Below are positions 34,625 through 43,031 of a stretch of 64,000 nucleotides of DNA, one piece after another. The stretch lies in contig NZ_CP192260.1 in assembly GCF_050574275.1 (NCBI RefSeq), positions 3,348,001 to 3,412,000 on the forward strand, in the 5' to 3' direction. Made by a program: the position numbers and the translations under genes. This DNA comes from Virgibacillus_F flavescens. GTDB lineage: Bacteria; Bacillota; Bacilli; Bacillales; Amphibacillaceae. Under the pieces are notes generated by a model that saw only the letters and a list, made by a program, of their open reading frames with translations, did not search any database and was not told where the DNA came from. Each line of letters opens with the position of its first letter. The first letter of the stretch is position 1.

Positions 34625-35629
34625 TTAATCAAATACGTCCATACTAGTAGAGTATAATTTCTCCAGATTCTGCTCAGGAGAGATGTGCTGTTTCGCACAA
34701 TTGATTGCAAGCGGCCCTTCGTTAAATCCACCGGCGATCAGTGATAGTTTTGTTGGGGAATTAGCGATATCACCAACCGCATAAATTCCTGGGATGCTCG
34801 TCTGCATATTGCCATCGACCGCGATCGTTCCGTCCTTCATTTTCATTCCCCATTCAGCCATATCACCAAGATCAATTTCAAAACCATGGTTAACAATCAG
34901 TTCATCCAGTTCAATCGATTTAGCTTTTCCAGACTGGATATTTTTTGCTGTTATCGAAGAAATGTGGTGGTCGTCTCCAATTAATTCAGCAATGACGTAA
35001 GGTGTATGAATGGTTACTGTCGAGTTTTTCATCCTGGTAACATTACTTTCCAGACCACTAAATTCCTGTTTCCGATATAGGAGTGTGACACTTTTTGCAA
35101 TTGACTCCAACTCGTTTGCCCAGTCAATAGCAGAATTTCCTCCACCGGAAATTACGACCTGCTTATCTCTGAAATGTTCCAGTTCCTGAACAAAGTAATG
35201 CAAGTTTTTGTTTTTGTACTGCGAAGCGTTTGGTAGTGTAAGCTCAACCGATTTTAATGAACCGAAACCTGTAGCGATTACCACTGTTCTAGTATAATGT
35301 CTGTCACCCATATTATCTGTCAGTATGAAGTTTCCGTTGTCAAGCTTTTCTAGCCTCTCGACCTGTCTTTCCAACACAATAGTTGGGTCAAACGTTTTCG
35401 CTTGTTCGGTTAGCTGCTCAGTTAATTTAGAACCGGTAATGGCATGAATCCCACCAATATCCCGGATCACTTTATCCGGATAAAAATAAGGTATTTTTCC
35501 ACCTAAAAAAGGAAGATACTCAATTACTTTTGTTTTCATTTCCCGCATGCCACTATAAAAAGCAGAAAATAATCCTGCTGGTCCTCCGCCAATAATCGTA
35601 ACATCGTATAACTCAAGTTTATTATCCAT
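34625..35629 (-). CDS. ferredoxin/flavodoxin--NADP reductase, thioredoxin-reductase-like (YcgT/YumC type)
   Basis: A 334-residue flavoprotein. The FAD motif is GGGPAGLFSAFYSG (14-27), the NADPH motif is GGGNSAIDWANEL, and the C-terminal FAD-contacting motif is GIYAVGDIANSPTKLSLIAGG. The active-site CxxC of thioredoxin reductase is absent, which places it with type 2 FNRs. The stop-to-start gap to the upstream permease is 16 bases, so it is the last gene of the iron-uptake operon; reduction of ferric siderophore or ferredoxin supply is inferred from that context. Confidence 0.9.
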   Translation of the reverse strand: MDNKLELYDVTIIGGGPAGLFSAFYSGMREMKTKVIEYLPFLGGKIPYFYPDKVIRDIGGIHAITGSKLTEQLTEQAKTFDPTIVLERQVERLEKLDNGNFILTDNMGDRHYTRTVVIATGFGSLKSVELTLPNASQYKNKNLHYFVQELEHFRDKQVVISGGGNSAIDWANELESIAKSVTLLYRKQEFSGLESNVTRMKNSTVTIHTPYVIAELIGDDHHISSITAKNIQSGKAKSIELDELIVNHGFEIDLGDMAEWGMKMKDGTIAVDGNMQTSIPGIYAVGDIANSPTKLSLIAGGFNEGPLAINCAKQHISPEQNLEKLYSTSMDVFD

Positions 35630-35645
35630 ATTACTCCCCTGTCTT

Positions 35646-36668
35646 TTACTTAGTTTTCATTAATAAAAAAACGAAATAAGGTGTACTTAATAGAGCAACT
35701 ATAATCCCGACAGGAATTTCGGTAGGTGCTAAAATAGTTTTTCCGATTGTATCCGAAATCATCAATAATAATGCACCAATCAAGGTTGATATTGGTATTA
35801 TCCGCTGATGAGTAGGTCCGACAATTCGACGTGCGATATGCGGAACAACCAGTCCTAAAAAGGCAATCCCTCCTCCTGCAGCAACGCAGGCTCCAGCTAA
35901 TGCAACGGCTACCAGCAGAAGGAATCTTCTTTCTCGTTCCACACTTGTTCCTAACCCAGCAGCAATATCGTCACCCAGATTTAACACATTTAAACTATTT
36001 GCTTTATGTAACGAATATGGTATCAGAATAAGAATCCAGGGTAACAGCGCCCATACAAAGTTCCAGTTCGCGCTCCAGATATCCCCTGCCAGCCAGACAG
36101 TCGCCTGACGAAAATCCTGTGGGTCCATTTTCAATTGAAAAATGATTAATGCTGCACTAAACCCAGCATTTACACCAATCCCCACCAGGATTAAGCGAAT
36201 CGGATTCACCCCGTTTTTCCAAGCCAATAAATAGACAAGAAATGCAGCAAACACGGCACCAATTAGAGCAAATAATGGCATAATAAATGCTGATACAGTA
36301 CTTGTCATCGAAATCGTATCCTGAAAGAAAAAGATAAATAATACAACTGCTAAGCCAGCTCCAGTATTTATTCCTAAAATCCCTGGGTCCGCCAGGTCAT
36401 TCTGGGTAACCCCCTGAAGGATTGCACCGGAAACTGCAAGTCCTGCACCAATTAACAATGCAAGGATAATACCGGGTAATCGAAAGTCGAACAATATCAA
36501 TTCCTGTTTATCCGTCCCCTGTCCAATCAGTGTATTAATCACTTCAAGCGGAGAAAGTTGAATGATACCTGTACTAATACTTACAAAAAACATTCCAATT
36601 ATTAATAGAATTAATCCAGTTATGATTGCAACAAAGTTCCTCTGTTTTATTTTTTGTTCTGGAGTCAT
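35646..36668 (-). CDS. siderophore ABC transporter permease (FecCD family, YfhA type)
   Basis: A 340-residue FecCD permease with about nine to ten membrane helices. Hallmarks are LRLPGIILALLIGAGLAVSGAILQ, NDLADPGILGINTGAG and GGIAFLGLVVPHIARRIVG, the last being the ATPase-contact loop. Its ATG overlaps the stop of the upstream permease by one base (TAATG). By order and sequence it corresponds to B. subtilis YfhA, partner of YfiZ in hydroxamate/schizokinen-type uptake. Substrate assignment is inferential. Confidence 0.9.
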   Translation of the reverse strand: MTPEQKIKQRNFVAIITGLILLIIGMFFVSISTGIIQLSPLEVINTLIGQGTDKQELILFDFRLPGIILALLIGAGLAVSGAILQGVTQNDLADPGILGINTGAGLAVVLFIFFFQDTISMTSTVSAFIMPLFALIGAVFAAFLVYLLAWKNGVNPIRLILVGIGVNAGFSAALIIFQLKMDPQDFRQATVWLAGDIWSANWNFVWALLPWILILIPYSLHKANSLNVLNLGDDIAAGLGTSVERERRFLLLVAVALAGACVAAGGGIAFLGLVVPHIARRIVGPTHQRIIPISTLIGALLLMISDTIGKTILAPTEIPVGIIVALLSTPYFVFLLMKTK

Positions 36669-37681
36669 TATTTCCCACCTCCACTACCGCGTGCTAAATA
36701 AAGGAAGAACGGAACACCTATCAATGATGTAATAGCGCCAACGGGTGTTTCAAAAGGTGCATTTACTAGTCGTGCAACAACATCAGCTAACACAAGCAGG
36801 AGCGCACCAAAAATCGCCGATGAAGGAATAATCCATCGGTAATCAGTTCCCATAATAAAACGGGTGATATGCGGAATAATAAGCCCAATAAATCCAACTG
36901 TTCCAGCTATCGAGACGGCTGCACCAGTCAATACCAATACAGATATAATACCGAGAATTTTGATAAGCATGTTATTCTGCCCTAGACCAGATGCAATGTC
37001 CTCCCCTAAGCTGAGGATCGTAATGGACCTGGAAATTATAAGTGCGAGGAACAATCCAATACCACCTGAAATAAGCAAAATGTGGATCGATGTCCAGCTT
37101 GTCCCAGCCAATCCGCCGGCAAACCAAAAGCTCATTTGTTTCTCGAGCTGAAAGTGGAGTGAGATTATCGATGAGATAGAACTTAGTAAAGTACCGATTG
37201 CGACTCCTGCTAATGCTAGCTTCACCGGTGTTAGACCACCACTTGAATAAGAACCGACCAGAAATACAAGTATAACGGCAAAACCTGCTCCAGCAAATGA
37301 AGCAAATGTTGTCCCGATATTCGATACACCAGGGAAAAAGGCAAGCATTATAACCAGTGTAAAAGCAGCTCCATTTGTCACACCCATAATGGATGGTGAA
37401 GCTAGAGGGTTTCGTGTCATACCCTGCATAATTGCTCCTGAAACTGCTAAAAATGCACCAACCAATGCTGCCCCAAAAGCTCGAGGTAAACGCAGTTCCT
37501 GTATTACTTGGTGCGACGTTATATTTGGGTCAAAATTAAAAATAGCTTCCCACACAGTTGATAGTTTAATATCCACTGCACCATAAGCTACCGATGAACC
37601 TATTGCGAAAATCAAAGCCACTGTTGCAACTATATTTATTATTGTTCTTAAGATACGTGAATGAGTGATTATCCCGATCAT
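36668..37681 (-). CDS. siderophore ABC transporter permease (FecCD family, YfiZ type)
   Basis: A 337-residue FecCD permease: ELRLPRAFGAALVGAFLAVSGAIMQG, NPLASPSIMGVTNGAA, and GTVGFIGLIIPHITRFIMG as the coupling loop. First gene of a three-gene operon with the second permease and the flavin reductase, driven by a promoter with a Fur box at 37718-37766. No ATPase gene is in the operon, so a shared ATPase such as YusV is expected elsewhere (inference from B. subtilis). Confidence 0.9.
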   Translation of the reverse strand: MIGIITHSRILRTIINIVATVALIFAIGSSVAYGAVDIKLSTVWEAIFNFDPNITSHQVIQELRLPRAFGAALVGAFLAVSGAIMQGMTRNPLASPSIMGVTNGAAFTLVIMLAFFPGVSNIGTTFASFAGAGFAVILVFLVGSYSSGGLTPVKLALAGVAIGTLLSSISSIISLHFQLEKQMSFWFAGGLAGTSWTSIHILLISGGIGLFLALIISRSITILSLGEDIASGLGQNNMLIKILGIISVLVLTGAAVSIAGTVGFIGLIIPHITRFIMGTDYRWIIPSSAIFGALLLVLADVVARLVNAPFETPVGAITSLIGVPFFLYLARGSGGGK

Positions 37682-37717
37682 GAGGGTCTCCTGACTTCAA
37701 CATGTTTATTAATTGAT

Positions 37718-37766
37718 TAAGAATCATTATCATTTAAAGTATAGACGTTATTTGAATACTCTGCAA
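37718..37766 (-). promoter_or_regulatory. promoter and Fur box of permease operon
   Basis: Minus strand TTGCAG (37761-37766), 17 bases, TATACT (37738-37743). Downstream TGATAATGATTCTTA (37718-37732) matches the Fur 7-1-7 motif at 13 of 15 positions. Confidence 0.85.
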
Positions 37767-37803
37767 CGATTTAAACGTCCATACTTCTGTCACAAATAGT
37801 GAG

Positions 37804-37832
37804 TTGACATTTTAAATGAAAATGATTATCAT
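37804..37832 (+). promoter_or_regulatory. promoter and Fur box of siderophore-binding protein gene
   Basis: TTGACA (37804-37809), 17 bases, TATCAT (37827-37832). TGAAAATGATTATCA (37817-37831) matches the Fur 7-1-7 motif at 14 of 15 positions and covers the -10. Confidence 0.88.
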
Positions 37833-37869
37833 TACCAATACAAACTACTATTTAGAAGGAGAATTACAT

Positions 37870-38835
37870 ATGAAGATGTTTTCTAAGAAATATCTATTAA
37901 TGATTAGTTCCATCCTATTTTTGTTAATGATTGTTGCAGCATGCGGAAATGACCCGAAGGATAGCGATACATCAAATACAAACTCTAAAGAATCTGAAAA
38001 TACGGAAGTAACAGTTGAAGGAAAAAATGGTAAGGTAACTATTCCAGCTGACGTAGAAAAAATTGTTGCCCCCTATCATGAGGATGCATTACTTGCTCTT
38101 GGCGTGACACCTTCAGCAAAATGGTCAATTGGTAAGAGTGTGCAGGATTACTTAGAGCCACAACTTAAAGATGTTCCACGAATTGAATGGAATTTACCAA
38201 AAGAGCAAGTTCTGGAGCAGAGTCCTGACTTAATCATTTTGGGCAGTGACATGGCAAGCTACGAGGGATCCCTTGAGGACTACCAGCAAATTGCAACAAC
38301 GTACGTAATGCCGGAAGATGTAAGTAAGGATTGGCGCAAACAAATTGAGGTATTAGGAAAGATGCTTCAAAAAGAAGAGAAAGCAGAAGAAGTACTAGCG
38401 GCATACGATGAAAAAGTAGCTGAGGCAAAAGAAAAATTAGCTGATTCAATTGGTGATGAGTCAGTGGCGATGATTTGGGTTGCTGGTGGTCAATTCTACT
38501 TATTTGAGCAAGATCGCCACAGTGCTCCAGTGGTCTACTCTCAACTTGGAATTACGGTTCCGCCGTTTGTAGAAAGCTTAGGAAAATCAGAAGCAGCATG
38601 GAATCCAATTTCAATGGAAAAACTTTCTGAATTAAAAGCGGATCATGTCTTTCTATTAGGTCTTGAAGGTGAAGAAGGTCTAGAAACATTGAAAAATAGC
38701 GATGTGTGGAACAGTATCCCAGCTGCTGAAAACGATCAGGTTTATACGCTAAACGATCCAAGCTACTGGACAAATAAAGGTTTACTTGCTTCCGAAAAAG
38801 TCATCGATGCAATGGTGGAGAACTTAGTGAAGTAA
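37870..38835 (+). CDS. iron-siderophore substrate-binding lipoprotein (YfiY type)
   Basis: A 321-residue class III binding protein with lipobox VAACG (C25), then a polar linker and the two-lobed fold (VEKIVAPYHEDALLALGV, PDLIILGSDMASYEG, AMIWVAGGQFYLF). It delivers ferri-siderophore to the divergently encoded permeases. The start is ATG 37870 with AAGGAGA upstream; the frame opens earlier at 37816 inside the Fur box. The stop is 12 bases inside the 3' end of the IS transposase frame on the other strand. Confidence 0.92.
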   Translation: MKMFSKKYLLMISSILFLLMIVAACGNDPKDSDTSNTNSKESENTEVTVEGKNGKVTIPADVEKIVAPYHEDALLALGVTPSAKWSIGKSVQDYLEPQLKDVPRIEWNLPKEQVLEQSPDLIILGSDMASYEGSLEDYQQIATTYVMPEDVSKDWRKQIEVLGKMLQKEEKAEEVLAAYDEKVAEAKEKLADSIGDESVAMIWVAGGQFYLFEQDRHSAPVVYSQLGITVPPFVESLGKSEAAWNPISMEKLSELKADHVFLLGLEGEEGLETLKNSDVWNSIPAAENDQVYTLNDPSYWTNKGLLASEKVIDAMVENLVK

Positions 38836-40629
38836 TAATACTATTATAGAAACCGGGACAAGGCTGATAGCTTGGTTCCGGTTTTTTTGTGTCGTTTTTG
38901 GTGCGATCCGACTGTGGCCGTCGGATATGACTTTTTGATCCATAAGAAAAGGGGCTGGGACATAACTAGCCAAAAATAACTTAAAAATGGTTCTGATCAT
39001 CGGTTTTCGATGGTCAGAACCATTTTTCGTTGGATTGTTTTGATTATCTAGTAGTTGTTTTGTCTTCATGGCGGAGTACTTCCTTAAGTTTACCGCCATG
39101 AATGCAAATCCTAATTCATTTTCTACTTTCTCTTTACCTCGTACAGACATACGAGTGAAGCACAAATTAGCCTTCAGAAACCCGAAGACTGGCTCCACAT
39201 CGATTTTACGATTGCCGTAGATTTCACCAGTTTTCTCTTCCGAAAGCAGTTGCTTAATGTATTCTTTTTGGTTTTCCCATTTTTCGTTGTAATAAATTCT
39301 TCGATTATTTCCTTCCTTCGCTTTGGTGCATTGAGAACGCAATGGACAACCCGCACAGCCCTCAGATTCATACACCTTAAACGTTCGTGTCAGTCCGTAT
39401 TTATCTGTTCGATGGGACACGTGGCTGAACATTAATCGTTTCCCATTTGGACAGGTAAACGTATCGTCATCCTTATTATATTCCCAATTGGCTGTATGGA
39501 AAGCGTTATTCTTATGTTTCTTTTTCTTCTCTTTTCGATACTGGTTATATGTAATCAGCGGGGTGCGTTTTCGATTCTCTATGACATCTTCGTAGTTTTG
39601 TTCACTTCCATATCCTGCGTCAGCGACGATATGCTCTGGCAGCTTAAAGTAATTATTTTCTATGTTATCCAGAAATGGAATGAAGGTGCGAGTATCTGTC
39701 GGATTTGGGAATACATCATAAGCGAGCACATATTGTCCTTCGGTTGCTGCCTGCACATTATACCCAGCTTTCAGCTGGCCGTTCTTCATATAATCATCTT
39801 TCATTCGCATAAAAGTGGCATCATGATCGGTCTTCGAGTAACTATTGCGTTCTCCGAAAATCTCCATGTCGTTTTGGTATTTCTGTTTTCGCGCCAAATA
39901 ATCCTTGAATTGTTTGCGGTATTGTTTCGGTGCTTTACGGTCAAAACGAAGTTTTTTACGTTCGCTTACGTCTTTACTTGCTTCTATTTTCTTGTCATAT
40001 GCTTCTACCTTGTCATCCAGTTGCTCCACTACTTTTTCGAGTTCTTTCGTGGACAGTTCCTCTAGACTTTCTCGTTCGATTTCTGGAAGAATTTCATTCT
40101 CCAATAATTCATCATACATTTGGTTGGACTTTTCCACCAAATTAGCACTGTATCTTTCAACCGACTTACGCCATACAAACGTAAATTTATTGGCATTATC
40201 TTCAATCTTGGTTCCGTCAATAAAAATCGCTTCTTCATCAATTTGTTTTTCTTCCACTAGCTGACATCGGAATTGCACGAAACATTGACGTAGTAGCTTT
40301 TTGACCTCTGGATGCACGCGAAAACGATTAATTGTACGATAACTTGGCTCATGTCCTTGCGCTAACCACATCATCCGCACACTGTCTTTAAGTAACCCTT
40401 CAATTTTCCTTCCAGAAAAAACCGACTGTGTGTAGGCACATAAAATAATTTTCATCATCATTTGTGGGTGATAGGCTGGACATCCGGTTTCACGGGAAAA
40501 GATAGCGAACGCTTCCTCCGGAATCTGGGTTACAACATCATTTACTGCATAGGCAATATCATTTTTGTCCAATTTTATTTCTAAATCTAACGGCAACACA
40601 ACTTGATTTATGTTATAATATTTAAACAT
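38824..40629 (-). CDS. IS1182 family transposase
   Basis: A 601-residue DDE transposase with the two-part IS1182/IS5-like architecture: N-terminal domain (FSRETGCPAYHPQMMMKIIL, YRTINRFRVHPE), catalytic start IFIDGTKIEDNANK, VADAGYGSEQNYE for the second Asp, and a zinc-like cluster CAGCPLRSQC followed by EPVFGFLKANLCFTR. The frame is intact and the ATG has CGGAGGG upstream. The frame has no stop within the IS: it runs through the inverted repeat and ends about 127 bases beyond in host DNA, adding a host-encoded tail of about 39-42 residues. Confidence 0.95.
   Translation of the reverse strand: MFKYYNINQVVLPLDLEIKLDKNDIAYAVNDVVTQIPEEAFAIFSRETGCPAYHPQMMMKIILCAYTQSVFSGRKIEGLLKDSVRMMWLAQGHEPSYRTINRFRVHPEVKKLLRQCFVQFRCQLVEEKQIDEEAIFIDGTKIEDNANKFTFVWRKSVERYSANLVEKSNQMYDELLENEILPEIERESLEELSTKELEKVVEQLDDKVEAYDKKIEASKDVSERKKLRFDRKAPKQYRKQFKDYLARKQKYQNDMEIFGERNSYSKTDHDATFMRMKDDYMKNGQLKAGYNVQAATEGQYVLAYDVFPNPTDTRTFIPFLDNIENNYFKLPEHIVADAGYGSEQNYEDVIENRKRTPLITYNQYRKEKKKKHKNNAFHTANWEYNKDDDTFTCPNGKRLMFSHVSHRTDKYGLTRTFKVYESEGCAGCPLRSQCTKAKEGNNRRIYYNEKWENQKEYIKQLLSEEKTGEIYGNRKIDVEPVFGFLKANLCFTRMSVRGKEKVENELGFAFMAVNLRKYSAMKTKQLLDNQNNPTKNGSDHRKPMIRTIFKLFLASYVPAPFLMDQKVISDGHSRIAPKTTQKNRNQAISLVPVSIIVLLLH
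38850..38888 (+). terminator. terminator after siderophore-binding protein gene
   Basis: Stem AAACCGG/CCGGTTT with a long loop and TTTTT. A further perfect hairpin ATCCGAC/GTCGGAT sits at 38907-38928, ahead of the IS. Confidence 0.7.
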
Positions 40630-40786
40630 AAGAATCCCTCCGATAATTATTGTGTGGTTACTTTAATTCTATCAAAAGGGATTCTTTTTGTTTAGTAAAA
40701 ATAAACGATTATATAAAAAAAGCGTGGTATGTCACCTACAAGGTGAGAGCCACGCTTTTTTATTTACTGGGTTTTGTCCCAGCCTC
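38951..40786 (-). mobile_element. IS1182-family insertion sequence
   Basis: About 1836 bases bounded by imperfect inverted repeats GGGGCTGGGACATAAC (left) and GAGGCTGGGACAAAAC (right, reverse complement). It carries one transposase on the minus strand and an internal hairpin AAAAAAGCGTGG/CCACGCTTTTTT (40717-40764) near the right end that would block incoming transcription. No clear target duplication was seen. Confidence 0.88.
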
Positions 40787-40797
40787 TTTCCCTGAAG

Positions 40798-41169
40798 TTA
40801 ACCTGCTAGTCCACCCGGCAGACGACCAAATCCTAATACCACTGTAATCAATACAGCAATTATTAATTGAATCCACCAGCTTTTCACAGCTTCGTTTCTT
40901 GTCATTTTAATTGAGATCATTTCCATTGCAAAAATGGCCCAAATTCCAGCCAGTCCTTTAAAAATAGCCTCACCCATCAATGGGCTGCTTCCACCGAAAT
41001 ACTCGGCAAGTAATGATCCCCCAGAATATAATATCAATAAATAATCCAGTCTAAGAATCATTTGTACAATTTTTGCACCCTTGGCTTTTCCTGATTTATT
41101 CAATATCACTACAACAATAAAGAGAATAAATGCAAGAGCCCAGGCAGTTATATGAAGATGTGTACTCAT
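40798..41169 (-). CDS. yisL: UPF0344 family membrane protein YisL
   Basis: A 123-residue protein with four hydrophobic helices: HITAWALAFILFIVVVIL, ILRLDYLLILYSGG, GLAGIWAIFAMEMISI and WWIQLIIAVLITVVLGFG. This is the UPF0344/YisL pattern; function unknown. Of the two close ATGs the second (41169) has AAAGGA at good spacing. The stop is 11 bases from the right inverted repeat of the IS, so the insertion just missed the gene and may have removed its terminator. Confidence 0.82.
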   Translation of the reverse strand: MSTHLHITAWALAFILFIVVVILNKSGKAKGAKIVQMILRLDYLLILYSGGSLLAEYFGGSSPLMGEAIFKGLAGIWAIFAMEMISIKMTRNEAVKSWWIQLIIAVLITVVLGFGRLPGGLAG

Positions 41170-41414
41170 ATGGTTCATCCTTTCTTCTCTATCCTCTATA
41201 TAATATAACAGATTAAATATGCAAATTCATATGAATTCTTTTTGAACTCTTTCACGTGAAGTAATTTTTTGAAAAAACTGTTATACTAAAAAAGTATTGT
41301 AAATTATTAACTGGAAGTAAAAATGTTTCATATATGGTTACTCCAGTACAAGTTCAACTATGGCTTTCATCAATTTGGTGATATGCCAGGTTTTCTAAAA
41401 ATCGGAGGGATATT

Positions 41415-42608
41415 ATGTCAAAGTCTAGTCAACAAATTATTGATCAAACACAGGAGTATGGTGCGAAGAATTATCATCCCCTACCTGTTGTAATATCCAA
41501 GGCAGAGGGTGTTTGGGTCGAGGATCCTGAAGGCAACCGCTACATGGATATGCTAAGCGCATACTCAGCTGTGAACCAAGGACATCGTCATCCGAAAATC
41601 ATTGCAGCTTTAAAAAAACAGGCTGATGCAGTTACATTAACCTCACGAGCATTCCATAACGACCAGCTAGGTCCATGGTACGAAAAAATCTGTAAATTAA
41701 CGAATAAAGAAGCCGTATTACCAATGAATACTGGTGCTGAAGCAGTTGAAACAGCAATTAAAACTGCAAGACGCTGGGCATATGATGTAAAAGGTGTTGC
41801 CAAAGATCAGGCAGAAATTATCGCTTGTACGGATAATTTTCATGGACGTACAATGACTGCGGTATCTTTATCATCAGAACCAGAAAACCAACGTGGATTC
41901 GGTCCATTGCTTCCAGGCATTAAATTAATCCCATACGGTGATATTGATGCACTTAAAGAAGCGATTAATGAAAACACTGCTGGTTTCTTATTCGAACCGA
42001 TCCAAGGTGAAGCAGGAATCAACATACCACCTGAAGGCTTTCTAAAAGAAGCATTTGATGTTTGTAAAGAAAACAACGTGTTATACATTGCCGATGAAAT
42101 TCAAGCTGGTCTTGGACGAAGCGGAAAAATGTTTGCATGTGACTGGGAGAATGTTTCGCCAGACATATTAATTCTTGGAAAAGCACTTGGTGGTGGCGTC
42201 TTCCCTATTTCGTGTATTGTAGCGAACAAGGATATTCTTGGCGTATTTAACCCGGGATCACATGGATCTACTTTTGGCGGAAATCCACTGGCATGTGCCG
42301 TTTCCATTGCATCACTCGATGTTTTGGAAGATGAGCAGCTTGCAGAGCGTTCGCTTGAACTGGGCAATTATATGATGGGCGAACTTCGTAAGATTGATAA
42401 TCCAGTCATTAAAGAAATTCGTGGTAAAGGACTATTTGTTGGCGTTGAACTGACAGAACCTGCACGTCCTTACTGTGAAAAACTGAAAGAACGCGGATTG
42501 CTATGTAAAGAAACACATGAAAACGTTATCCGTTTTGCACCACCGTTAGTCATTAAAAAAGAAGATTTAAAATGGGCAATTGACCATATTAAAGAAGTAT
42601 TATCATAA
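41415..42608 (+). CDS. rocD: ornithine aminotransferase
   Basis: A 397-residue PLP enzyme that converts ornithine and 2-oxoglutarate to glutamate semialdehyde and glutamate in arginine catabolism. The Schiff-base lysine is K256 (LGKALGGGVFPIS), the PLP aspartate is D227 (IADEIQAGLGR), and phosphate contacts lie in NTGAEAVETAIK. The start ATG follows CGGAGGG. No RocR/SigL -24/-12 site is evident in the 235 bases upstream, so regulation may differ from B. subtilis. Monocistronic, with a perfect terminator downstream. Confidence 0.95.
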   Translation: MSKSSQQIIDQTQEYGAKNYHPLPVVISKAEGVWVEDPEGNRYMDMLSAYSAVNQGHRHPKIIAALKKQADAVTLTSRAFHNDQLGPWYEKICKLTNKEAVLPMNTGAEAVETAIKTARRWAYDVKGVAKDQAEIIACTDNFHGRTMTAVSLSSEPENQRGFGPLLPGIKLIPYGDIDALKEAINENTAGFLFEPIQGEAGINIPPEGFLKEAFDVCKENNVLYIADEIQAGLGRSGKMFACDWENVSPDILILGKALGGGVFPISCIVANKDILGVFNPGSHGSTFGGNPLACAVSIASLDVLEDEQLAERSLELGNYMMGELRKIDNPVIKEIRGKGLFVGVELTEPARPYCEKLKERGLLCKETHENVIRFAPPLVIKKEDLKWAIDHIKEVLS

Positions 42609-42611
42609 GCA

Positions 42612-42647
42612 AAAAACGGAGCTCAAATCTGAGCTCCGTTTTTATTT
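42612..42647 (+). terminator. terminator after rocD
   Basis: A perfect stem AAAAACGGAGCTC/GAGCTCCGTTTTT. Confidence 0.9.
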
Positions 42648-42649
42648 TG

Positions 42650-42703
42650 GCAGATAAGAAAGTATAAATCCTTTTTAACTGCATACGTGCAAATAAGGCT
42701 TGT
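42650..42703 (-). repeat. dispersed repeat family A, copy 6 (partial)
   Basis: Inverted partial copy: GGCAGATAAGAAAGTATAAA, CTGCATACGTGCAA and AAGGCTT. It ends exactly where foldback copy 6 begins, so that element may have inserted into it. Confidence 0.65.
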
Positions 42704-42932
42704 GGTCACTGAAAAAGTTACATGTTGTACAAAATAAAATGGATCTACGATCGCATCTTCGAATATACTTCGCTTTCCGCGGGCACGGCTTCAGCTTCCT
42801 CGGATAAGCAAAGAGCGCTTTCCTGCGGGATCTTCAGCTCGCGCTGTTCCCGCAGGAGTCTTCGTATATTCAAAGATGCTAAGTTAAGGATGATAAATTA
42901 AATTTTAAAAGATCTACTACTTTTTCAGTGAC
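42704..42932 (-). repeat. foldback element B, copy 6, complete with 15-bp terminal repeats
   Basis: Perfect terminal inverted repeats GGTCACTGAAAAAGT and ACTTTTTCAGTGACC bound a 229-base element. Inner arms GCATCTTCGAATATAC (42753-42768) and GTATATTCAAAGATGC (42864-42879) pair at 15 of 16. The apex hairpin CCTGCGGGA...TCCCGCAGG-type encloses CAGCTCGCGCTG. No coding capacity. This is the clearest MITE-like copy in the window. Confidence 0.9.
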
Positions 42933-43031
42933 CTTTTAAAGCTTGAGGAGAAGCCGAGTTTTAAACATTTTCTATACCGACTGCCTTCTTCTCCCCATGT
43001 TCACTGTCGCAGTATTTGGTCAAGCAGCTGA

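Noticed and set aside
39496..40264. Plus-strand frames of 189 and 119 residues antisense to the transposase
   Set aside because: Shadows of the transposase frame, with no start signal or family resemblance.
41179..41414. SigL/RocR-type control region for rocD
   Set aside because: No TGGC-N8-TTGC-like -24/-12 element could be found by eye; left unassigned.
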